Shown piece by piece: positions 28,558-37,195 of a stretch of 64,000 bases of DNA (its first letter is position 1; each line of letters begins with the position of its first letter). The stretch is from Halovenus salina. Its GTDB lineage: Archaea > Halobacteriota > Halobacteria > Halobacteriales > Haloarculaceae. Location: positions 2,294,001-2,358,000 of the forward strand of contig NZ_CP112972.1 of assembly GCF_026410925.1 (NCBI RefSeq), in the 5' to 3' direction. Under the pieces are notes generated by a model. It was not told the origin of the DNA, ran no database searches, and saw only the letters and a list, made by a program, of their open reading frames with translations. A program made the translations under genes and the position numbers.

Positions 28558-29955
28558 TCAGTACGGCCAGCGCCCGCCCGTCTTCAGTTCCTGGATGTAG
28601 CCGTCGTCGATACGCTTGCGGATTTCGTCCCGGGATTTCGGGTCGACGGTCACCTCGTCGTCGGCGAGTCGGGCGACAGCCTCGCCAAGCAGGACAGCGA
28701 GGTCACGGAGGTCCCGGCTGTCGAGTTTATCCAGCGTGTCCGCGTGGGTGTGTCCCCAGCCCCGGCCCGAGGACTCTGAGACACTGCCCGCCATGACTGC
28801 CGGGACACCCTCCTGGACGAACGCCCACTGGTCGCCGTGTGGCGATATCGTCGACCGTGTCGACAGCGGCGCGTCGAACTCCTCGGCCACGCCCTCGAAC
28901 ACCGACCCGAGTGAGTCGAAGCCGTTAGTACCGATCCACAGGTTTCGCGACGAGCCCGCGCCGTCGATGTTGACGACACATTTCACGCCATCGAGGTCGT
29001 GGGCATCTGCCCAGTGGTAGGCTCCGCGGAGGCCAATCTCCTCGGAGCCGAAGGTGACAAACCGGACTGGGTGGTCGAGGTCGTCCTCGACGCCGGCGAG
29101 GAGCCGGCCGATTTCGGCGACGAGCGCGGAGCCGGTGCCGTTGTCGAGTGCGCCGTCGCTGATATCGTGGGCGTCGACGTGAGCGGTGACCAGAACTGCC
29201 TCGCCGTCCTCCGGCCCAAGTCGTGCCTCGACGTTCCGAGAAACTGTAGGCTCGTTTCGACACTGGGAGTCGACTGTAACCGTCGCGCCGTCCTCGGCGT
29301 ACCGGGCCAGGCGCTCCCCGACCTCCTTGCTGACGCCGACGGCCGGAATCGGACCAGGACGGTTGCCGTAGCCGACCTCACCAGTTGGGGGTAACGCGCC
29401 GTCGATGTGGTTGCGGAAGACGAACGCGGCCGCGTCCCCGGCCGCGGCGTTCGAGTACTTCTCCATCCGGTGAATCCAGCGGTCGGCGGAGTCGGGCGTC
29501 TCGCTCGACGCCATGACGACCTTCCCGTCGATATCTGTGGCCTCGAAGTCGTCGTACCCGCCGGGACCGACGTCGACGACCTCAGCGGTGACCGTCCCCG
29601 ACGGAGAGCCCGGCAGTGAGATAACCTCGTGTGAGTCGTCGTGGACGCGCTCGTGTGGTTGTTCGATCCTCAGGGTCGCGCTCTCGCGCCACCAGCCCGG
29701 TATCTCGAACTCCTCGATGGCCGGCTCGTCGAGCCCCGCCCGCTCGAAGGCGTCGCGGACGACAGCCGCGCCGGCGGCCTCGCCCTCCTGTCCGGCCATT
29801 CGGTTCCCGACATCGACGAGGTCTGTCAGCACCTGCCAGCCGAAATCGCTGGTCTGTGCGTCCCCGACGACGCTGTTGGGGAGTTTTCGCATACCCCGGG
29901 TTAGGCGAGCGGTCACAAGAGCCTGTTCCATCTGGGGATGCAGTCCCCCGAACAT
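28558..29955 (-). CDS. M28-family zinc aminopeptidase with PA-like insert
   Basis: A 465-residue peptidase. The two-zinc site is supplied by VTAHVDAHDISDGALDNGTG (His, Asp), FGSEEIGLRG (catalytic Glu and ligand Glu), CVVNIDGAG (Asp) and a His in GWGHTHADTLDKLD. Residues about 115-205 resemble the protease-associated insert common in M28 peptidases. No signal peptide is visible, so it may be cytosolic. The start could be ATG 29955 (MFGGLHPQ) or ATG 29931 (MEQALVTA); the divergent gene begins at 30003. First gene of a likely pair with the coiled-coil protein. Confidence 0.9.
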   Translation of the reverse strand: MFGGLHPQMEQALVTARLTRGMRKLPNSVVGDAQTSDFGWQVLTDLVDVGNRMAGQEGEAAGAAVVRDAFERAGLDEPAIEEFEIPGWWRESATLRIEQPHERVHDDSHEVISLPGSPSGTVTAEVVDVGPGGYDDFEATDIDGKVVMASSETPDSADRWIHRMEKYSNAAAGDAAAFVFRNHIDGALPPTGEVGYGNRPGPIPAVGVSKEVGERLARYAEDGATVTVDSQCRNEPTVSRNVEARLGPEDGEAVLVTAHVDAHDISDGALDNGTGSALVAEIGRLLAGVEDDLDHPVRFVTFGSEEIGLRGAYHWADAHDLDGVKCVVNIDGAGSSRNLWIGTNGFDSLGSVFEGVAEEFDAPLSTRSTISPHGDQWAFVQEGVPAVMAGSVSESSGRGWGHTHADTLDKLDSRDLRDLAVLLGEAVARLADDEVTVDPKSRDEIRKRIDDGYIQELKTGGRWPY

Positions 29956-30002
29956 GTCCCCTCCTCGTAGCCGTTTTAGTGGTCCGGACCAACATCCCAG
30001 AT

Positions 30003-31286
30003 ATGACAGATGCCGTGGTCGCCGGCGGTGGACTCGCCGGCCTGGTGGCAGCACGACGCCTCGCCGACGCCGGACTCGACGTGACGCTGTTCGAACGCGA
30101 GGCGAGAGCCGGCGGACGGGTCCAGAGCGACAGGGAGGACGGCTTCGTCCTCGACCGAGGGTTCCAGGTGCTCTTTCCGTCCTACCCGGCGGCCGAGCGC
30201 GAGCTCGACCTGGATTCGCTCTCGTTGCGGTCGTTCAAACCAGGCGCAACGCTCGTCCGGCCTGGTGAACGGACGACACTGTCGGACCCGCTCCGTGACC
30301 CCGGCGCGCTGCTATCGACACTCCTCAATCGGGACGTGACCATTGGCGACAAGCTCCGGATTCTCCGGCTCCGACGCGAACTCGCGCGGACGCCGCTTGC
30401 CGACCTCGACGAAGCCGACACCATGGACATTCGAGAGTATCTCGACAGACGTGGGTTCTCCGAGCGGTTCATGACGCGTTTCATCGCACCCTTCTACGGC
30501 GGTATCACGCTCGACCGCTCGCTCTCGACGTCGGCCTACGTCTTCGCCTACACGTTCAAGATGCTGTCGACCAGCCGGGCGACGGTCCCGGCCGAGGGGA
30601 TGGGCGCAATAACCGACCAGCTCGCCGAGTCGGCCCGCGAGGCGGGCGCGACAATCGAGACTGAGACGACCGTCGAGGCAGTCGAGCCCGCCGGCGACAG
30701 TGTCGCGGACGGAGCCGTCGTCGAGACCGATTCGGAGACAATTGAGGCGGATGCGGCAGTCGTCGCGACGGACCCGCCGACCGCCAGGGAGCTGACAGGC
30801 GTTGACGCGATTCCCACGGCGGCCCAGGGCTGTGTGACCCAGTACTTCTCGCTGCCGAAGAGACAGCAGCTGACGGGCAGCGAGCGCCTCCTGTTGAACG
30901 TGGCCGACGCCCGCCCCAATCAGGTTGCCGTCCTGTCAGCGGTCGCACCGGCGTACGCGCCTGCGGGAAAACATCTGCTGAGTGCGACCTTCCTCGGCGA
31001 GCAGTCCGCGACCGACGACCAGTTGGCCGAGGAGGTCCGGGCGGCGCTCGGTTCGTGGTTCCCCGCCAACGACTTCACCGACCTCGAACTGCTCAGGACC
31101 GACCGGATTCCGTTCGCACAGCTCTCACAGTCCCCTGGATTCAGGGGGGCATGGCCGGCGGTCGACACGCCAGAGGGGCCGGTGTATCTCGCCGGCGAGT
31201 ACACCGAGTGGTCGGCGATACAGGGGGCACTGGATAGCGGGCGCGAGGCGGCGGAGGCTGTCCGGGTCGATGTTGGCGGAAAATAG
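30003..31286 (+). CDS. FAD-dependent oxidoreductase, phytoene desaturase/amine oxidase-like
   Basis: A 427-residue flavoprotein. The FAD motif DAVVAGGGLAGLVAARRLAD with EREARAGGRVQSD starts the protein, and the C-terminal PVYLAGEYTEWSAIQGALDS completes the FAD site. DRGFQVLFPSYP and FIAPFYGGITLDRSLS place it near carotenoid desaturases and protoporphyrinogen-oxidase-like proteins. Haloarchaea have several such enzymes, some in bacterioruberin synthesis; substrate not assigned. Transcribed divergently from the M28 peptidase. Confidence 0.85.
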   Translation: MTDAVVAGGGLAGLVAARRLADAGLDVTLFEREARAGGRVQSDREDGFVLDRGFQVLFPSYPAAERELDLDSLSLRSFKPGATLVRPGERTTLSDPLRDPGALLSTLLNRDVTIGDKLRILRLRRELARTPLADLDEADTMDIREYLDRRGFSERFMTRFIAPFYGGITLDRSLSTSAYVFAYTFKMLSTSRATVPAEGMGAITDQLAESAREAGATIETETTVEAVEPAGDSVADGAVVETDSETIEADAAVVATDPPTARELTGVDAIPTAAQGCVTQYFSLPKRQQLTGSERLLLNVADARPNQVAVLSAVAPAYAPAGKHLLSATFLGEQSATDDQLAEEVRAALGSWFPANDFTDLELLRTDRIPFAQLSQSPGFRGAWPAVDTPEGPVYLAGEYTEWSAIQGALDSGREAAEAVRVDVGGK

Positions 31287-31353
31287 CGTGGGTTGGCGCT
31301 GCTGAAATTCGTTTCAGCGAACGTTTTTGTGCGACTCTACCGAAGGATGTACT

Positions 31354-32238
31354 ATGAGTTCTATGACAGACGGGCCAGCCGAGAGCAACGTGTCGCCCGC
31401 GGAGGCGCTCTCGGTCATCGCCAACGAGACCCGGCTGGATATTCTCGAAGCCCTGTGGCGGGCCGAGGACCGCCCGATTCGGTTCTCAGAGCTGTTCGAC
31501 AGGGTCGACCTCGAGGACAGCGCGCAGTTCAACTACCACCTCAAACAGCTGACAGACCAGTTCGTCGCCAAGAGCGAGAAGGGGTACGACCTCCGCTTTG
31601 CCGGCGGCCAGGTCATCCGGGCCATCCGGACCGGAACCTTCACGCGTCAGCCAGATATCGACCCCTTCGACGTGCAGGGGTCGTGTACGCGGTGTGGCGG
31701 CCCGCTGGTCGCTTCCTATGCCGACGAACAGCTCTCGATTACCTGCGGCGACTGCGAGAAAGCACACGGCCAGTACCCGTTCCCGCCGGGCGGACTCGCA
31801 GACCGGACGCCCGAAGAGATTGCACGGGCCTTCGACGAGCGGGTCCGCCATCTCCACTGTCTCGCAGCCGACGGCGTCTGTCCGGTCTGTAGCGGTCGGA
31901 TGGAGACCACAATCGAGCGCGAGGAACCCTGCTGTCTCGATGTCACAGTCCGTGCCGAACACGTCTGCCAGCAGTGCCGCCACGAACTCTGCTCGCCGGT
32001 CGGGCTGGTCTTGCTCGACGAGACGCGGGTCGCCTCCTTCTACGACAACCACGGCATCTCGCTGACTGACCGCCCTTACTGGACGCTGCCGTGGTGTGTC
32101 GACGACGAGTACACGACCGTCGAATCCGAGGACCCGTTCAGCATCTCGGTCCGGATTCCGGTCGGCTCCGAGGAGCTTCACGTCACGCTCGACGAGGAGC
32201 TGACGGTCGCGGAGACGACCTGTCGTGGCTGCTCGTAG
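31354..32238 (+). CDS. ArsR-like HTH regulator with Cys-rich (zinc-binding) domain
   Basis: A 294-residue regulator. Residues 12-80 are a winged helix (VIANETRLDILEALWRAED, then FNYHLKQLTDQFVAKSEKGY). After it come four Cys pairs: CTRC, CGDC, CPVC and CQQC with a following C, as in zinc-ribbon modules. The C-terminal part is beta-rich. A clear paralogue lies at 47339-48235: both share the FNYHL helix, Cys pairs, the FYDNHGI/FYHDHGI motif and the DDPF/EDPF segment. It may sense metal or redox state. ATG 31354 is used; ATG 31363 is also possible. Confidence 0.82.
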   Translation: MSSMTDGPAESNVSPAEALSVIANETRLDILEALWRAEDRPIRFSELFDRVDLEDSAQFNYHLKQLTDQFVAKSEKGYDLRFAGGQVIRAIRTGTFTRQPDIDPFDVQGSCTRCGGPLVASYADEQLSITCGDCEKAHGQYPFPPGGLADRTPEEIARAFDERVRHLHCLAADGVCPVCSGRMETTIEREEPCCLDVTVRAEHVCQQCRHELCSPVGLVLLDETRVASFYDNHGISLTDRPYWTLPWCVDDEYTTVESEDPFSISVRIPVGSEELHVTLDEELTVAETTCRGCS

Positions 32239-32280
32239 CGACTCCCACGATTTATTTTCGACCCGGCCACACGGTCGGGT

Positions 32281-32646
32281 ATGACAGATGAACACCGCAT
32301 TCGACGGAGCGACGACATTGAGTACGAACCGGTCGAGGTAGCCGACGGTCTCTCGAAGGGTGTCCTAATAGATGACTCCCACGGCGCGCCGAACGTAGCG
32401 CTCAGACGGTTCACGCTCGCGGCCGGCGGCACCGTGCCAGAACACACGAACGAAATCGAACACGAACAGTACGTCCTGAGCGGCGAGTACGTGGTCGGCA
32501 TCGGAGAAACCGAGTACACCGTCAGCGCGGGCGACTCGCTGCACATCCCAGCGGGTGCAGTCCACTGGTACCGCAATCCGGGCGACGAGGAAGGGGCGTT
32601 CATCTGTGCGGTCCCGACCGGCGACGACGACATCCAGCTCAAGTGA
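32281..32646 (+). CDS. Cupin-domain protein
   Basis: A 121-residue single cupin barrel. Motif 1 is PEHTNEIEHEQYVLSGEY and motif 2 is LHIPAGAVHWYRNPGDEEG; together they supply the usual His/Glu metal ligands. Such small cupins can be isomerases, dioxygenases or ligand sensors. It follows the Cys-rich regulator by 42 bases on the same strand and may be its partner or target, but no substrate is evident. Confidence 0.85.
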   Translation: MTDEHRIRRSDDIEYEPVEVADGLSKGVLIDDSHGAPNVALRRFTLAAGGTVPEHTNEIEHEQYVLSGEYVVGIGETEYTVSAGDSLHIPAGAVHWYRNPGDEEGAFICAVPTGDDDIQLK

Positions 32647-32691
32647 GTCCGAAACGGAGGAACTTAGCCACCTGCGGCCATCTACCGGAGC

Positions 32692-33597
32692 GTGAGCAGA
32701 CAGCAGTTGCCCGCGGTCGACCGCCGGACCGTCGGTGTCGCGATGGGACTCGCCTCCGCGGCCTGTTTCGGGACGCTTGCCATCTTCGGCAAAATCGCAG
32801 AGGACATCGGCCTGGCAACGACGACGTTACTGACCTCTCGCTTTCTCGTCGGGGCGCTGCTCCTCTGGCTTGGGCTGGCCGTCACCGGCCGAGCGTCGCT
32901 GCTCGACAGGCGTGAGCGGCGTCTCGCTCTCGCGCTGGGCGTGCTCTATGCCCTCTTTACCGGCTTTTACTTCTGGGGGTTGCTGTTCATCCCAGCCGGA
33001 CTCACGGGGCTGGTCTTCTACACCTATCCCGTCTACGTCTACGTGCTCGCGGTCTGGCTGCTGGACGAATCGCTCTCGGCGCGCAAGCTCGGCGCGCTGG
33101 CGCTTGCGCTCGGCGGCGTCGCTATCATCGTCGGCGGCGACCCCGATGCCGTCGACCTTGTCGGAGTAGGGCTGGTCCTCCTCGCGGCGCTCGGACTCGC
33201 CGGCTACGTCGTCGGGAGCCGCGCCGCACTCGCGACCGCTGACTCCGACGCCTTCTCCGGAACTGTTCTCGTCGGAACGGCAAGTGCGTTCCTGCTGTTT
33301 GGCGGCGGAAGCGGCCGTCTGGCACTACCGAGCGGAGTCGACCAGTGGCTCGTCGTGCTCGGTATCGGCGCAATTGGCACCGCGATTCCGATGTTCCTGT
33401 ATATCGCTGCGCTGGACCGGATTCAGGCCAGCCACGCGAGCGTTCTTGGCACCGCCGAACCGCTCGTTACCGTCGTCCTCGGGGTCGTCGTCCTCGGTGA
33501 ATCTCCGAGCTGGCTCCTGCTTGTCGGCGGTGCGCTTGTCCTCGCGGGTGTCCTCGTCATCCAGCGTGATACCAGCGGGAGCAACGCGGGCTCGTAG
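32692..33597 (+). CDS. EamA/DMT-family transporter
   Basis: A 301-residue protein with ten membrane helices in two EamA repeats (first half SAACFGTLAIFGKIAEDIGL; second half GTAIPMFLYIAALDRIQAS with LGTAEPLVTVVLGVVVLGE). Family members export metabolites such as amino acids or import carbon compounds. The GTG at 32692 follows a short GGAG. Substrate unknown. Confidence 0.88.
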   Translation: MSRQQLPAVDRRTVGVAMGLASAACFGTLAIFGKIAEDIGLATTTLLTSRFLVGALLLWLGLAVTGRASLLDRRERRLALALGVLYALFTGFYFWGLLFIPAGLTGLVFYTYPVYVYVLAVWLLDESLSARKLGALALALGGVAIIVGGDPDAVDLVGVGLVLLAALGLAGYVVGSRAALATADSDAFSGTVLVGTASAFLLFGGGSGRLALPSGVDQWLVVLGIGAIGTAIPMFLYIAALDRIQASHASVLGTAEPLVTVVLGVVVLGESPSWLLLVGGALVLAGVLVIQRDTSGSNAGS

Positions 33598-33632
33598 CGT
33601 CTGTTTACATAAAAATACAAAGTATACGAAAC

Positions 33633-36260
33633 TCAGTCGTCGAGTTCGGCATGGAGGTCGACCGCCGTCGTGCCGTCGGGACCAGCAAAGACCGGATTCA
33701 GTTCGAGAGTCGACAGTTCGGGCGCGGCGTCGAGGAGTGCCGAGAACCGGACGAGCGTCTCGACGAGTGCATCCTCGTCAACCGGCTCGGCGCCGCGTGC
33801 TCCGTCGAGGACGCTGTCGGCGTCGATACTGTGAATCAGCGACCGGGCGCGGTCACGGTCGAGCGGCGCGAGCGCGAAGGCGACATCCTCGACGTGTTCG
33901 ACGAACACACCGCCGAGCCCGAAGGTCACGAGCGGTCCGAACCGGGACTGGGTTGCGCCGACGACCGTCTCGACTGCGCTCTCTGTCTCGGCGGTCGCCT
34001 GGACGAGTAGCCCATCTATCTCTGCCTCGGGCCGGGCCTCGCGCACGTCGGCGAGGAGCCCGCGGGCCTCGGCCGCTGCGTCCTCGGCGGAGACACCGAC
34101 CCGGACACCGCCGACGTCGACCTTGTGGGCGATATCCTGGCTGACGATCTTCAACACAACCGGGCCGCCGACGGTCGCGGCTGCTGTCTCTGCCTCTTTT
34201 GGTGTCTCGACCCGCTCCCACGCCGGGGTGTCGATGCCTGCGGCGTCGAGCAGAGACAGCGACTCGACGCCAAGCTGTCTCCGGCCCGCGGCCGTCGCGT
34301 CCTCGACGACGCTCTGAACACTTGTCTCGTCTATTTCGACAGCAGAAGACACCTGTTCGCGTCCAGCCTGTTCGACATATCGACCGAGTGCGCCGACAGC
34401 GGCCGCGGCCCGCGAGGGGTCGTCGTAGTTGGCGACGCCGTGGCGGCGCAGGGCACGTTTCGCCGAGGCGGTGAGGTCGCCGTCCATGAAACAGGTGACT
34501 GCGGGCGTCCCGTGTGCCCGAGAACGGCGGCCGACCACCTCGGCCAGTTCGTCGTACTCGATAAGCGGGTGTGGTGTCGTGAGCACGAGACCGATGTCGA
34601 CGCTCGGGTCCGACAGGACAGCATCGATGGCGTCACCGAAGCGGTCGGCGTCTGCGTCTCCCAATACGTCGGTCGGGTTGCCGACCGCGGCGGTCGGCGG
34701 CAGTAGTTCGCCGAGGCGTTTGCGTGTCGACTCCTCCAGCCCCGGAAGCTCGCCCACCTGGGCGGCGACGGCGTCGGCCGCCAGGACCCCAGGGCCGCCG
34801 GCGTTGGTCACGATGCCGACGCTGTTGCCGTCCGGGAGTGTCCCTCTGAGTGCGGCGGCGTAATCGAACAGCTCGCCGGCCGAATCCGCGCGGACGACCC
34901 CTGCCCGCTCGAATGCCGCGTCGACGGCGGTGTCGTCGCCCGCGAGCGAACCTGTATGTGAGGCGGCGGCGCTCGCGCCCTCCTCTGTCTTCCCCGGTTT
35001 GAGGACGACGACTGGAGTCGACTCGGTTACCGCCCGCGCGACCTCGACGAACGTCTCGCCGTCGTCGATATCTTCGAGATAGGCTGCGATGACGCCCGTC
35101 TCTGGGTCGGCGTCGAGATAGCGGAGGTAGTCGACCGCGCCGAGGACGGTCTTGTTCCCAATCGAGACGACGTGACGAAAGCCCAGGCCACGGTCTGTGG
35201 CCGTTTCGAGTGAGGCGGTGATGAACGCGCCGGACTGGCTGACGAGCGATATCGACCCGCGGGCCGGGTGGCTCGGACTGAAGCTGGCGTTGAGCCCGCT
35301 TGCCGTGCTCATCACGCCCATCGAATTCGGGCCGACGACGTTCATGCCACACCGGTCGGCGATATCGCGGAGCTGGCAGGCGTGGCGCTCGCCGTCGTCG
35401 CCTGCCTCCTCGAATCCGGCGGAGACGACGACGGCGTTCCCGATGTCGGACTCGCCTGCCGTTTCGAGTGCGTCGACGGCCGTCTCTGGCGGGACTGCAA
35501 GCACCGCGAGGTCGACTCCCTCCGTCTCGGTCAGGGAGTCGGCAGCGTCCTGGCCGAACACCGCGTCGGCCCGCGGCGTGACCGGGACTACCTCGCCGGG
35601 GTAGTCCTCGAGACTCTCCATCAGGAGGCGGCCGATGGACCCCTCGCGGTCGGTCGCACCAACGACGGCCACCCGCTCGGGAGCGAACAGTCCCGAGAGG
35701 TCCCGCCCGTGGTCTGGCTCCGGTAACGAGACCACGCTCTCTCTGGGCTGGTCTTCTGGCTGGCGCGACCCCGCGGGCGTGGTCACTTGGTCGGCCGCGG
35801 GGTCGGTCAGCGAGACGTACGGTCCGTCGGCTCCTGTGACGACATCGAATCCGGCCCGGCCGAACAGGTCACTGTCTGTGACGAGCAGCCGGCCGGCACC
35901 GTCCGCAATGGCGTAGGCGACTGCCTGTCTGGCGAGCTCGTCGTCGAGCGGGGTCGCTGCGAGGCTATCTGTCACCGCAAGCTCGACGCGGCGGCCGCCG
36001 CCCGCCACCGGCCGCAGCCAGGCGTAACCGACCACGCGGCTGTCGGCGGTCGCGGCCAGTACGAGGTCGTCTGGCCCTCGCTCTCGCCTGGGAGGCACCG
36101 AGAGGTCGTCGGCAACTGGTGTCTCTCTGGACAACGCGTCGTCGGGTTCGACCAGCACTGGCGTCCCGTCGGGTGTCACGAACCGAGGACAGCGCGGCGG
36201 ACAACTCGGCGTTCCAACACACTCCTCCGGACGCCACGGCTGACAGATGTGTTCGGACAC
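33633..36260 (-). CDS. ADP-forming acyl-CoA synthetase with N-terminal Cys cluster and degenerate GNAT-like domain
   Basis: An 875-residue fusion. Residues 6-24 hold four cysteines (C6, C14, C20, C24). Residues 25-155 resemble a worn GNAT fold (SRVVGYAWLRPVAGGGRRVE, then a DLFGRAGFDVV element). Residues 185-310 form a CoA-binding Rossmann domain, 320-460 the ligase-CoA domain with the predicted phospho-acceptor H435 (AASHTGSLAGDDTAVD), and the last 220 an ATP-grasp domain (GGPVVLKIVSQDIAHKVDVG). Haloarchaea use such ADP-forming enzymes to turn acetyl-CoA into acetate and ATP; the GNAT-like part recalls protein-acetyltransferase fusions. GTG 36260 is preferred to GTG 36308, because the TATA box at 36321 predicts transcription starting between them. 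Confidence 0.88.
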   Translation of the reverse strand: MSEHICQPWRPEECVGTPSCPPRCPRFVTPDGTPVLVEPDDALSRETPVADDLSVPPRRERGPDDLVLAATADSRVVGYAWLRPVAGGGRRVELAVTDSLAATPLDDELARQAVAYAIADGAGRLLVTDSDLFGRAGFDVVTGADGPYVSLTDPAADQVTTPAGSRQPEDQPRESVVSLPEPDHGRDLSGLFAPERVAVVGATDREGSIGRLLMESLEDYPGEVVPVTPRADAVFGQDAADSLTETEGVDLAVLAVPPETAVDALETAGESDIGNAVVVSAGFEEAGDDGERHACQLRDIADRCGMNVVGPNSMGVMSTASGLNASFSPSHPARGSISLVSQSGAFITASLETATDRGLGFRHVVSIGNKTVLGAVDYLRYLDADPETGVIAAYLEDIDDGETFVEVARAVTESTPVVVLKPGKTEEGASAAASHTGSLAGDDTAVDAAFERAGVVRADSAGELFDYAAALRGTLPDGNSVGIVTNAGGPGVLAADAVAAQVGELPGLEESTRKRLGELLPPTAAVGNPTDVLGDADADRFGDAIDAVLSDPSVDIGLVLTTPHPLIEYDELAEVVGRRSRAHGTPAVTCFMDGDLTASAKRALRRHGVANYDDPSRAAAAVGALGRYVEQAGREQVSSAVEIDETSVQSVVEDATAAGRRQLGVESLSLLDAAGIDTPAWERVETPKEAETAAATVGGPVVLKIVSQDIAHKVDVGGVRVGVSAEDAAAEARGLLADVREARPEAEIDGLLVQATAETESAVETVVGATQSRFGPLVTFGLGGVFVEHVEDVAFALAPLDRDRARSLIHSIDADSVLDGARGAEPVDEDALVETLVRFSALLDAAPELSTLELNPVFAGPDGTTAVDLHAELDD

Positions 36261-36320
36261 GGCTATCTGACGAGAGTACGCAACAATCAGGCAAACCGAT
36301 TCACCCACTCATGCGGGGTG

Positions 36321-36327
36321 ATATAAA
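36321..36327 (-). promoter_or_regulatory. TATA box of the acyl-CoA synthetase gene
   Basis: On the minus strand the sequence reads TTTATAT, overlapping the spacer just after the upstream phosphatase stop. The predicted start near 36297 leaves a leader of about 37 bases to GTG 36260 and excludes the longer ORF. Confidence 0.5.
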
Positions 36328-36336
36328 GACAGCCGG

Positions 36337-37113
36337 TCAGACAGAGAGTCTCTTCTCGTCGGCGCGTTCCTGGTAGGTGCGCTCGGGGGTGACGCTGATT
36401 ATCTCGTCGCGGTTGCAGTCGTAGGCGGTCAGCTCGCCGCCGTAGACACAGCCGGTGTCGAGACCGACGGCGTGTTCAGAGACCAGCGGCGATTCGAGCA
36501 CCGTGTGTCCGAAGAAGACCCGACCGGGACCGTCGTACTGTTCGAACCAGAACGGGCCGTCGTAGCCGTTCTCTGGCGGGATGGCCCGTGTCTCCAGCAG
36601 GTCGATTGGCTCCTGTGCCGCCAGAGCCTTGCGCGGGTTGACGCCGCCGTGAACAGCCATCGAATCCTCCCAGCTGACAACCAGCGGGGTCGCCTCGATT
36701 GCCTCCCGGACCGGTTCGAATGGTTCGGTATCGACTGTCTCCTCGATGACTTTCATCTCGTTGTTGCCCCGGACGCTGACCGCGTTGGGCCGAGAGGCGA
36801 TGAAGTCGACGACACCGGTGCTGTTCGGGCCCTTCCGTATCAGGTCGCCGACGAAGACGACCATCTCCCGGGAAGAGGGGTCGAGTCGTCCCCAGAGGCG
36901 TCGCAGGGCCGGAAGACAGCCGTGTACGTCACCGACGACGTAGACGTTCTCGTAAGAGTCAGCGTCGAGTCGGAGGTGTTGTGTCCCGACGCGCTCGTCG
37001 AATTCCACGCCGCACAGGGCTGTCTCCGCTCCCCACTGTCCGGCTGTGCTCACCAATCGGTCGCTCGATGGATTCGTCGTCATTCCGGCATCCTTAGCAC
37101 GCTCTGTCGCCAT
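36337..37113 (-). CDS. PPP-type metallophosphatase
   Basis: A 258-residue phosphatase with all five metallophosphoesterase motifs: VVGDVHGCLPALR, VFVGDLIRKGPNS, VRGNNEMKVIEE, SMAVHGGVNPRKA and VFFGHTVLESPL. GDVHG/GDLxxRG/RGNNE is the serine/threonine phosphatase-like (also diadenosine tetraphosphatase-like) branch. It binds two metal ions. Substrate uncertain. It ends about 75 bases before the acyl-CoA synthetase start on the same strand, with a separate promoter between. Confidence 0.9.
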   Translation of the reverse strand: MATERAKDAGMTTNPSSDRLVSTAGQWGAETALCGVEFDERVGTQHLRLDADSYENVYVVGDVHGCLPALRRLWGRLDPSSREMVVFVGDLIRKGPNSTGVVDFIASRPNAVSVRGNNEMKVIEETVDTEPFEPVREAIEATPLVVSWEDSMAVHGGVNPRKALAAQEPIDLLETRAIPPENGYDGPFWFEQYDGPGRVFFGHTVLESPLVSEHAVGLDTGCVYGGELTAYDCNRDEIISVTPERTYQERADEKRLSV

Positions 37114-37195
37114 ATCCCAACTTCCTGTCGCCGGGTAAAAGGTTCTGCTAGTTCACCTACGTGGGGCCTGAAACAGCTATATAGTCATACGGAGC

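Noticed and set aside
36261..36308. 16-residue extension of the acyl-CoA synthetase
   Set aside because: The predicted transcription start lies downstream of that GTG.
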